Of a stretch of DNA of 64,000 nucleotides, positions 36,847-46,699 are shown piece after piece. Under the pieces are notes generated by a model that worked only from the letters and a program-made list of their open reading frames with translations, was not told the DNA's origin and searched no databases. The position numbers were made by a program, and so were the translations under genes. Position 1 is the stretch's first letter. Every line of letters begins with the position of its first letter. This DNA comes from Balanoglossus misakiensis (lineage: Eukaryota; Hemichordata): assembly GCA_040954595.2 (NCBI GenBank), contig CM082578.2, positions 16,244,001 to 16,308,000 of the forward strand, read 5' to 3'.

Positions 36847-38495
36847 ATGGCGTCATCATCATTAGACATCATTTTGAGTGTCCAAAACGTGGGCTTTGAA
36901 CCTCACACGGTGACAGTATATCCGGGTGCTTCCATCAAATTTTCCCTGCAGCCCTTTCTACAAAAGTACGGGCTTCGACACGACGAGCTGACTGTTTATG
37001 ACACGACGAGAAAAATGGGCGTGGACTGGGACGAGACGGTGGACGGTTTGCTGGCCAGCACCATACTTATAAGCGACAAGATGCCGCTGTCTCCGCTTGC
37101 CAAGACTACCCCGAATCCTTTTCCGCACGCGACCACGATGCCTTCACCGTCTGCGACATCGACGGGTCGCCGCGCTTCCGACGCCGTCCCAACGGTGCCG
37201 TTTCGCGGCGGCAAGAGCGACAGTCCCGCCATGGTACCATACGAGGGTCGGAAGAACCGATCCCATTCTCTGCCCGGCGTCCTTCTGAGTGAGATGCCAG
37301 ATCGTCCGCTTCCTCCCCCACCTCTTGCTGAAGACGTGATGACACATGGCTCGAAAGCAGGTCTTATGGATGTCTCGAAGTTGCACTGTTACCATGGTAC
37401 CCTGACGACAAATGAGGCGAGAATTCACTGCTTTTTCCTCGGCATTTTAATCAAAATTCTCACTATTGCGAAATAATTATATTTTTATTTTGCTTATCGT
37501 ATTCGCAGGAAGCCGCGATTTTTTGCATATTAATCAACCACCCGTAATTTTTTTATTGACAGGTTGAGAGATTGTTAAAGGGGCGTCCTCCGTTTTCTTT
37601 TCTAGTCAGAGACAGCGTTACCCGACCGGGTAATTTCACAGTATCGGCCACGTAAGTTAAATTATCATCCTCTATCTCTATTCGAGTGAGCGTTCATGTC
37701 ACATCTTGGCAAACACACGATGTAAGTTTTGAATCTTGTCTCCCAGATAACATAATGGCATCGTTTGGAAGGTTAAAATTTCAACATATTGTGCCACTTT
37801 TGGTTATTTTTTTCAGGTACCACGATAACAACATATTTCACTTTCGCGTCAATAATGAAGGCGACAAGTATTTTGTCACCGAGTTTCGAAAGTTTTCCAA
37901 TATAGTGGCGCTCTTGAGGTATTTTCAAAATCACCCCATTCCTGGACAGGCTGTCCAAGATCTACGACTGTTACACCCGATTCCAAGACTGCAGACGGGA
38001 AAATCCGAGGCTGACAGGGGATACACCCATTTCATAAAGAAGGAAGAGTTGGGCCCAGTACGTTACCTGTCAACGACGTCGAATGCAAGCCAAGAATACC
38101 TGGAGAACCTTAAACAAAACTTGCCGGCACGCGCCAGCAGGCCACCGGCTCCTCTGCCTCAAGGAGCCGCGGCTATTGTCGGATCGAAGGGGGTGTACTC
38201 CTCGCCGATCGAAGAAGAAAAGAGTCGGCTGCCGGAGCTGATTGAAGCGTTGGCGGTTCACGAGTACGGGGGTGAAAGCGCCCGCCGTTGCGTCTGTGGT
38301 CTTCTTGTGCACGAAGCGACTCTTATCGATGGCTGGACCATGCACCTAAGCAATGACCCCGCGACGAGCGGACAAGTCTATTTTGCGCGAGGTGATGAAG
38401 TGGTCTGGGACTTGCCAGAGAAAACGATGACCCAACTTGATAAAGTCTGTCCACAGAAAGCAAATGAGGTTCGTAAACGTTTGCTAAGCGACTGA
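36847..38495 (+). CDS. Adaptor with RAF-like RBD, proline-rich linker, SH2 and WW-like module
   Basis: I do not know a named orthologue. The three exons are 36847-37416, 37563-37651 and 37817-38495, giving 445 residues. Residues about 6-75 form a RAF/TIAM-type Ras-binding ubiquitin fold: a TVTVYPGASIKFSL strand/helix start, LRHDELTVYDTTRK, then VDWDETVDGLL, matching the family's LDW-x-TD...L ending. A Ser/Thr/Pro-rich linker with RPLPPPPLAE (about 156-166) follows. The SH2 domain (about 180-270) begins CYHGTLTTNE, has FSFLVRDS with the phosphotyrosine-binding Arg, and ends with VALLRYFQNHPI. A second proline-rich stretch (RPPAPLPQ) follows, then a C-terminal segment with DGWTMHL...VVWDLPEK at 392-420 whose two Trp residues and following Pro resemble a WW domain. 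Intron 1 uses a GC donor. The likely role is a cytoplasmic adaptor joining phosphotyrosine and small-GTPase signals; this is inference. It ends about 1.1 kb from the stop of its minus-strand paralogue. Confidence 0.86.
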
Positions 38496-39641
38496 GGCCT
38501 GAATCCACAATTTCCAAAGACGACTACTATTTTTATCGGAACGGCGTATATTTCATCAAACATGTATAATCAAGGGTAATAGTCTAGGTATACACAAATG
38601 TACCATCTTCATTATGCCCGAGTACCCACACCGGGACAAATTTTCAAATGGTTGATACATGTAACATTACAGTTACTATGGTATCTTGTATAGATTGACT
38701 CTATTCAACTCTACAAGTTCTCACTAGGACGGACAACAAACACTACGTTGGGGGGGGGGGCAATTTAGTGAACGTATAGTAAAAATTGACCTGCTGTCCG
38801 ACATCACTGCAAGTAGATGATTGATAAAGATGATGAAAAGGCAATGTGCAGAAAATGCATAGATCAGATGCAGAACACGTAAATGCATTGCAGAGGAAAT
38901 CCTTCGCGAAGTAAATCATATTTTACACAACTGGTATAGTATGCGACCCAGAAAGAATCGCGGTATGTATTTGTTTGTATTAATAACAGTTTATTGAGGA
39001 ATGTTGTTTCATAGAACTCGTTCCAATGATGGAACAGACAAAATAAAGGACATGTAGTTTTAATTGGGACTTCCTTGGGTGAGTGGATTCATTTTATACC
39101 TACAAAACGTCGCATTCCGTAAATTCCAAAATGGTTATAGTGATAAAATATATTTCCTTGACTAAACTTGGTCTTTGCAACAAAAATAATCACAGATTTA
39201 ATTTTCGTTGCAAATTTAACCTATTATTGCTATAATTGTACTTGTGCACGTGACACACACTGCAACAGTTGACCTGCAACTGTACAGTACTTGTTAGTGT
39301 TGCTGTGTCGAGCAACGGAGATATCGTTTGTGAACAAGGAAGTGTCACAAATTTTGCTCTTCTACGGTTTAATCGCAAATAATGATTTCTCAAATTCCCC
39401 CAGATCCCGAGAGTATATTATGCGTATAAAACTCTCACCAGGAGATAAAAAGCGTACGCGTATTGTTGTTGTTGTTTTTGTTGTTTGTGCATAATCCTTC
39501 CTCTGATGGAAGGATTGTGGTTTTTGCTACATTCAACCCATGCTATAACAACTTATGTATTATGCGAACAATGACAATTAAAACAGCTCAATTAACACAA
39601 AGGAATATTCGAACAACTGTACACAGTTTAAAAAACAACAT
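38496..39641. other. 3' UTR spacer between the convergent adaptor genes
   Basis: The plus-strand gene and its minus-strand paralogue end towards each other here. An AATAAA lies at 39042-39047 in plus orientation. A G-run (about 38749-38760) and a small hairpin (AATCCTTCC / GGAAGGATT, 39493-39516) are present. No coding sequence is seen. Confidence 0.5.
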
Positions 39642-42170
39642 TCAGTAGCCAAGTCTGGGATCGACAGGTATTGGTTTTCGTAAACGAATATGACTTCTTC
39701 GTTCCGGCACTGCTGGCGCTGTCGGGTCTGTCGTTGCGGTATCGCTCCTTGGACTGCTTTTGGTAACTACGTCGGTGAATCGATAAACTTCGACCAAGTC
39801 TTCCAGAGTTCGAAATTTGTAGTCGTCTTTACATATGTATATTTTCCCACCGTCTTCTTGGAAAAGACAGAAGTGTTTTAACTTTCTCTGGAATCTGCGA
39901 AGACAAAAATGTCAGACTAGTTTTTTTCTTAGTTGCTTCTCGTACTTTTCCGCACTGGTCTCACTCACCGACACGTCCAAGCGGGGGTGGCCGTGGACTC
40001 CTTTTCAACATTCTCTCAGCCGAAAAAAATAGACAATGTATCTATATGCCCTCATATCGGAGATTTGAAACACCTATATATTATGCTGCAGAACATGGGT
40101 TATACTCACGTGACGGTGATGAGGATTTTGCCTTGGAAAGGATGAATAAGATACCAGCCATCTTGGCGAATGTAGGGTTTGACGACTTTCTCAATCTGTT
40201 ACGAGTAAAAAAATAACAACAATACCGTCATAGACTGTACGAGTCATCCAGATATCTTTTTTTTTATCAAAACGCTGCCCTATTGTCTGGGAAATAACCA
40301 AAGTGGGACGGGTTTGCAAAGGCATTTCCTTCGAAACTCCACACTTTCTATGATCACTTCTTGAACACTGCAACGCAAAATTGGCTGTTAGCCTAATTGC
40401 GTTGGTATCACGTTTGAAAACGAGCACACACACGAGTCTCATAATGTACCATTGTAGTTAAATTAATAATATAGGCCTATACCTCGGTAGCATCGGGAGG
40501 GAGGTTTGGGTGCCAGGCAGGGTTATCGACACACATGTCAACCAGGGGTCTCCACGATGATTGCCACTCGTCGAGAGGGGCGCTCATGGCCTCGGCGATA
40601 GCTGGTGAATAGCCTGAGTCATCGCGCAAATAGGAATATGTACTGGCTAAACTTTCTTGGTCGTCAAACCTACGGGCAGTGATTTCGGTACTCGATGGCG
40701 CTGTTGTCTTTTCGTCATGGCGTTCTGGGGTGATCCCCCCAGGAGAACTTGGAGATGGGCAGACGATAGGAATCGTTTGGCACTCTTCCTTCTGTGCACG
40801 CGCTTGCCTTGAAGACGAACCCCGGGCATGCGTTTTGCTCGGCATATGAAGCTCGCTGAACGAACTGTCTTGGGAGCAGCGCCTGTTGCAGTCTGCGCAA
40901 ACCAGGATGCCGTTCCCGCCTTCGTGCGGGGATGCCAGCAGCGGATTCGGGGCGCCCTGCACCGTGCCTATGTTGCAGCCCTCAAAGGTGAAGTAGTGCT
41001 TCATGATTACCGTTGAGGGCGTGGACGGCGACGGTGACGACGGCAACGAGTTCGTCGTCGACGCCTGTACTGGCGGCTTGGATGACGACTCAGCCGACGA
41101 GGTGGACGACGAGTCGTCCTCCGAACTGTACAAATGATGAAGTTGGTCAAGTTTACGAAAGTCTCTTGTGGCCAAAACAAGTTCGCGACCCTGTTGAAAG
41201 GTAACAGCGAAACAATTACTAGTACAGTCTTCTTCAACAGTTTTTTCACTTCCTTTTTCTTGACACTTTACATCAAGATCACCTTGCACAAGAACACTAT
41301 TTGGTAACTTCACCGAATATTCAACTTACTTTGAGATCCAATGTATCTGTCGACCAGTCCAAATCAAATCCGGAGTTTCTAGGACTAATGAATACGATGT
41401 CTTCTTGTTCGAGGTTGTGTTCCTTTAAGTAAGTTGCAAGAACTTCTGCCAAAATGGAGTCCTTTGATGAGTGCACCGCGAAATCGTGAGTGCCCTCTCC
41501 CGTCCAAATTTGAACCTCAAGTTGAAATTCCCCTGCAAGTAGAGAGACACTTTTTGTTCCATCAGCTGCAAATATATTATTCGCTTTGCATATTCAAGGT
41601 TTTGGAAAATTATTAATCTCGTTTTGGGCGCTTCAGTGACCTGATCATTGTTGACTGGAAGACCACTGCCGTGAACGCGAGTTGTCTGTTTTTATTCAAC
41701 AACTGAAATAAAAGCCTTCACTGCACCGTAATGTACACGAAGCCATGAGGTCGATGGGTCAGTAGGCTTGGCCAGATCATTGGACTTGACAAATATGGAT
41801 TCTACTTCATTGACTACTCACCCTTTATGGCTTCTTCAAGCATCATAAGCACGTCCAGCCTCTCAAGTTCCTTCAGTTTTTCCCTCATTACCCGGAAAGT
41901 TGCTCCCTCCATTTTCCCCCAGCGGAGAAACATCTGGTAAACTGGATTGACCCCATTAATGCTTCCGCTTGATCTTTCAAATTCGTCGATTTCATCGCGA
42001 GAAAATCCCAACTTGTCGGCGAGATTCTGCCACCGATAGAAAAGCGTATCTGCCCAGAGGATGTTGGATAGCTCGGTCAGCCAGCAGTCGCCGATGCTCA
42101 GAAACGATTCACTGAGTCGGAAGGCGCCCAGCATTGCTGAGCGACGTTTGTTGCGTCGTGCTAACAGCAT
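39642..42170 (-). CDS. Death-domain adaptor with RAF-like RBD and degenerate SH2
   Basis: I do not know a named orthologue. The five exons are 41822-42170, 41330-41532, 40483-41190, 40110-40195 and 39642-39894, giving 532 residues. Residues about 30-115 form a death domain: WQNLADKLGFSRDEIDEFER, then PVYQMFLRWGK, then REKLKELERLDVLMMLEEAI. Residues about 118-200 are an RBD-like ubiquitin fold, with HDFAVHSSKDSILAEVL and DLDWSTDTLDLKGRELVLA. A low-complexity, Ser-rich and Cys-containing linker of about 200 residues follows. The last three exons encode an SH2-like fold (about 408-495): AWHPNLPPDATE, GWYLIHPF in place of the FLVR strand, HFCLFQEDGGKIYICKDDYK, then FRTLEDLVEVYRF. The FLVR Arg is replaced, so phosphotyrosine binding is probably lost. 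Introns within the SH2 fall at the same places and phases (0 and 2) as in the neighbour at 36847-38495. A role in death-domain or innate immune signalling is likely by inference only. Confidence 0.86.
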
Positions 42171-43164
42171 GGTTTACGTGTTATCGTCAGAAACGTCCCC
42201 TTTTCATCCTGCACAAGTTGGTGCGAATCACGACCAAGTGTAAACTACTTTCACGGATAAATGCGACGGATACACTTTAAGTTTAAGTTGCGCAGCTCAA
42301 ATAATCCTGACAAGTAGACGCGACTCACGGCTGTTGGTATGTCTGCGTGTTTACGCGAAAGTGTCCAACTCAACCCGGAAACATGACCCTTTGCTCTGGT
42401 AGAACGCTGCGGAAACTTGATGACACGCCCGCTGATGCATACACATGCAAAGTGGACGGGAAGGTGCAGGTGAAAAGCTATTGGCAGCTCAATATAAATG
42501 GCTCATTCTTCCCAGATGGCAGCAGTCTGCTAAAGAAAGGGCCCGGCAACCTTGGCACCGGCACGAAAGCCATGTGGTCTTTAAATACTGGTGTGTTTTC
42601 ACGTAATTCGACTGAGCCTACTTCACAAAGACAAACTTTTATATTTTTTGTATTCGCGCTCATGAAGTTTAAAAATAAATGGTAATGATAATTCATTAGA
42701 TAACCTTTGTCGTAATTATTGAGACCATCTAAACGACACCATTGTACATGTTGTACCAGTCCTGGTATGCGTTTCCCAGCATGCACGCCCTCACCGGCAA
42801 AAAGTTAATAATACTCGATCCAAGGCGATAACGAGGCTGTTTCAAGATGGTGGACACTGCGTTGAATGACTGGCCGTAACGAATAACGTGATTCGTTTAT
42901 CGATATTTTTTACTAACACGATTCCTGTGTGTTTCTGATTGTAATAAAACTTTTGCAAAGGTTAATTTAAATTCATAAGCTCTTTTATTACTATGATTTC
43001 GGTCATAGGTAGTTTTTAGTGTCAAACACACGGGATAGACGGTGGTGCTCGTCAGTGGCATTAGCCAATCAGGAACACTGTATCATACTTTGTGAAAGAA
43101 GAAAGGCTGTGGATGCCGATTTCGACCATATTGATTTGCTGAAAACGCCTCAAAACATACCAAA
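42171..43164. promoter_or_regulatory. Head-to-head spacer between death-domain gene and ING3
   Basis: The two ATGs diverge across about 1 kb, so this should hold both promoters. A YY1-like AAGATGGTGG lies at 42844-42853, about 315 bp upstream of the ING3 ATG. The open frame at about 42347-42685 shows no family resemblance. Confidence 0.4.
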
Positions 43165-46100
43165 ATGTTGTACTTAGAAGACTATTTGGAAAGTAAGTGT
43201 GTGTTTCCTGACATCCATACAACATTGAAAGATCCTTGTTTTGTACTAGGTGGTTGTTTAGTCCCAAATACTGATTGTAACTGCCGTATTCCTATATCTT
43301 TTCACAGTGATCGAACAGCTGCCGATGGATCTCCGAGAGAGGTTCACGGAAATACGCGAAATGGATTTGCAAGTCCAAAGTAAGGATTTCATGCCCGTTT
43401 GTCGATTTTGCGTTCTTTTCATTGTATTCTCTTTTGCCTTTACTGTAAAAAATGAATTTGCCTTACAGATGCAATGGACAACTTGGACGAGCGAGTGAAG
43501 AATTTCTTCAACAACGGTAAGAAAATGAAACCAGAACAGCGAGACCAGGAATACGAGAAAATTAGAAAAGTGAGTATCACTTCATTGTCTCTCAAAATTA
43601 TATTGGCATTGTTAAACGCATTTTTCTTTATATTAGGATATGCACTGACGTTATTTCATCATCACCTCCCTACTTCTTTTTCTTAGGACTATTACAAAGC
43701 GCTTGAAGATGCCGACGAAAAAGTACAACTTGCAAACCAAATCTATGACTTGGTAAGACAATTTGCATAATATATGCAGCGTACATTATATTATATTGTT
43801 TGGCCTTGAAGTGAAAGATAAATTAAAGCTGCAATGTCCTAAAAAATGAAATTAGAGCTTTTTTGACGATTTGAATCTGTAGTTAATGTAAGGGGGAAAA
43901 TTTGATGAATTCCCACTTTTATTAAGTTTAATTTAAAGTAAAAGATTATTCATGCATATTAAAGGTATACGGTCACCTCCAATTTACATATCGCCATATA
44001 TAGTTGAAATGGCGTATTTGGGTGTTCTAAAGAACACTTTATTTTCGCGTGTGCCACCCACTGAAAATCCGTGATTGGTTAGATCTCAATTTACCATGGT
44101 AACTGTGGCTAAATTTGTATAGGTGACCGTATACCTTTAACAATACATGGTAGCTTATTAAAGCCCCTGTTGCAACATATGTGATTGTCTGCATGTTGTA
44201 CACATAGCTGAGTTTGCCTGAATGATGTCATCAAATATACAAAAGTCTTTGCACTATGTTCTACTTCTCTTTCAGGTTGATAGACATCTTCGTAAACTTG
44301 ACCAAGAGCTTAACAAATTCAAAATGGAACTAGAAGCCGACAATGCAGGTGTTACTGAAATACTAGAAAGAAGTAAGTTACTGTTTTCCAAGAGTCAGTT
44401 TAAATACATTATGAAAAAAAAAATCACTAACACAAAAGTATTTGTATTCAGTGGTCATCCTTGGGCACCTGCATTAGTATTGGGTCTGATAATACCATGT
44501 CTACAACCACTTCTTTGTAACACCATGTTTTGTTGTGAATTTCCTCTGTGTGTGTACTGAAGGAAATAGTGAGTTGATGGAACAGAACATTCTAATATGT
44601 GAAGCAACTTGTGAATATCTGTAGTTGATTGCATGATACATGTGGCAGTGGGGATTTTCTTCGTTGACACAGTTGTAAATTTTTTGATTGATTTTCATTC
44701 ATTTCGGTTAGGATCACTAGAGCTTGACGCCCCTGTGCAACAGAATCATCATCACAGAGAAAGTAAGTGTAACTGATTTTTGATACAGAAATGTTTTAAT
44801 TCTTGTCACAGTGCTGAAACCATCAATAATCACAAGTTCACACCTGGAGCAAATGTACTCTTTGAGTAAATTTCATTTGACTATCATTGTTGAATTTAAT
44901 CCAACCTGTGTAAAACTATGCTCTGGCAAAGTGACACAGTGATGAGAACATTTTACACGTTTGTCTTCACCTACAGAAAGGAAATACACTGCCATTGAAA
45001 ACCACATAGAGAAGAAAGCCAAACCAGAGAAAGTGTTGTCCACCTTTGCCAGTGAAGCCGCCCAAGAAGCCACCGGTTACAGCAGCAGCAGTTCGACGCC
45101 GCCAGCTGCTGCAGTGATACAGGCGACCAGTACCACAGATAGCGCAAGCACGGCTCAGACATCGTTGTCTTACAGACTGGGACAGATGGGTGCTGGAACA
45201 AACGCCATTGCTCTTGCAGCAGCACAGGCGGTGTCAAATACATTACAGGTAAGTGTATATTACCTGCCCAGTCGACGCCCTTGAAGTTAGGGACTCTCTA
45301 AAGTACAAGTCCGCATATATTATACATCAAAGCATTTAGATGCACCTGCTGACTTTTTAGAGAAAGTGTTTGTCACATGAATCCTATAAAAATTTTAAAT
45401 GTTCATCATGAAAGATCTTGAATCCAGTTGGAATTCTAGAAAGACATGTTTGCTAATTTCTCACAACAAATTTTTTTTTAATTTTCATTTCAGATGCAAC
45501 AAGGGCGAAGGACAGCCAGTATACGAGCAACGTACGATGCTCTACGAAGCGGCGCTGATTTGTCGCAAATGTCCGGTTACACAGGGACGTACAGCGCCCC
45601 CACATCTACCACTGCCTCTCCTGCTGTTGCTGCGGACACCAAATCTACAGATTCAAGGTCACAGAGAAGTAATAAAAAGTGAGTACACTGCCAACTCCTG
45701 GGTTCAACGCTCTTGCAAAATCCTGGAGCTTTACAGGGGCAAAAGTTGCTCACTTTGGGTTTTATTTTGATTATTTTAGTTTCTCTTTGACATTATTTAT
45801 TTTCAGTGAAACATGCTACACGACAAGCTCAACTAGTGCCCTGTATGTTGGCTTACCCATGTCACTCCAGACTGTGGCATAACTCATGAATACTTCGATC
45901 ATTTATTTTTTGGTCAGTACCAAAAATTGTGTTGTACTGGTATTCACATGTTATGCTCCTGTATTACATTTGGCAGATTTTAACCCAAGTAAAAAGTCAA
46001 ATTCATCATACAGTATACTATCATTCTGATTCTTCCAGACAAACTTCAAGAAGTAGTACAGCATCATACAAGACGGAACCAGCACCACCACCACCTGAGG

Positions 46101-46699
46101 TTGTCCCAGAAGCGGTTGTGGAAAGTGCAGCTGTAGAACCAGATTGGACGTTTGATCCCAATGAACCAAGATACTGTGTCTGTAATCAAGTCTCCTATGG
46201 AGAAATGGTTGGCTGTGACAATGACGATGTAAGTAAATTGTGTGTGTGTCTTTAGCTGTCTGTTTGGGGATTATGATAAATTTGGTTTGTGGAGTGAATT
46301 TTTGGGTGTGTGACAGTAATGATGTCAGAAAATTTGTATGTATCAGTGTGTTTTGGTATCAGTGTGTAAAGTGTCAGTTTGCCCCATCTTGTAAAAAGGT
46401 CTTATACATGTGTTGTATCATCAGTGTACGCTGCATACTTATCTGGACAGGTGCATATAGTATCTGGGATGTCAATGTTGTCTTCTGGATCTTCATGACT
46501 TCTGGATCTTCATGTAATACAATATACTGCCATTTCTCCACCATGGTAATATCAATAAGTTCCTCCTTATCCCATCTTCCAGTGTCCCAATGGAGAATGG
46601 TTCCACTACGGCTGTGTCGGACTATCAGAAGCGCCCAAGGGTAAATGGTATTGTCCACAATGCACAGCAGCCATGAGAAGAAGAGGCAGGAAATTATGA
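43165..46699 (+). CDS. ING3: Inhibitor of growth protein 3 (ING3)
   Basis: ING3 is the reader subunit of the NuA4/TIP60 histone acetyltransferase complex and binds H3K4me3 in the nucleus. The ten coding exons are 43165-43192, 43308-43379, 43469-43569, 43687-43752, 44276-44372, 44712-44762, 44977-45248, 45494-45678, 46039-46228 and 46583-46699, giving 392 residues (human 418). The N-terminal ING helical domain starts [20 protein letters not shown], continues with [20 protein letters not shown] and [20 protein letters not shown], and is nearly identical to vertebrates. The middle is Ser/Thr/Ala-rich with [10 protein letters not shown]. The C-terminal PHD finger (about 336-385) has the zinc ligands in [21 protein letters not shown] and WYCPQC. 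It ends with AAMRRRGRK, the usual basic tail. Exon 3 contains an internal GTAAGA that could act as a cryptic donor. A TTAA-flanked MITE sits in intron 4. Confidence 0.97.
43963..44136. mobile_element. Foldback MITE with TTAA target duplication (copy 2)
   Basis: Perfect 16-bp inverted ends (AGGTATACGGTCACCT and its complement) are flanked by TTAA at 43959-43962 and 44137-44140. The element is 174 bp, non-coding, and lies in ING3 intron 4. It is of piggyBac type by its TTAA duplication. Its ends differ from those of the 15.6-kb and 48.9-kb elements, so it is a separate family. Confidence 0.85.
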
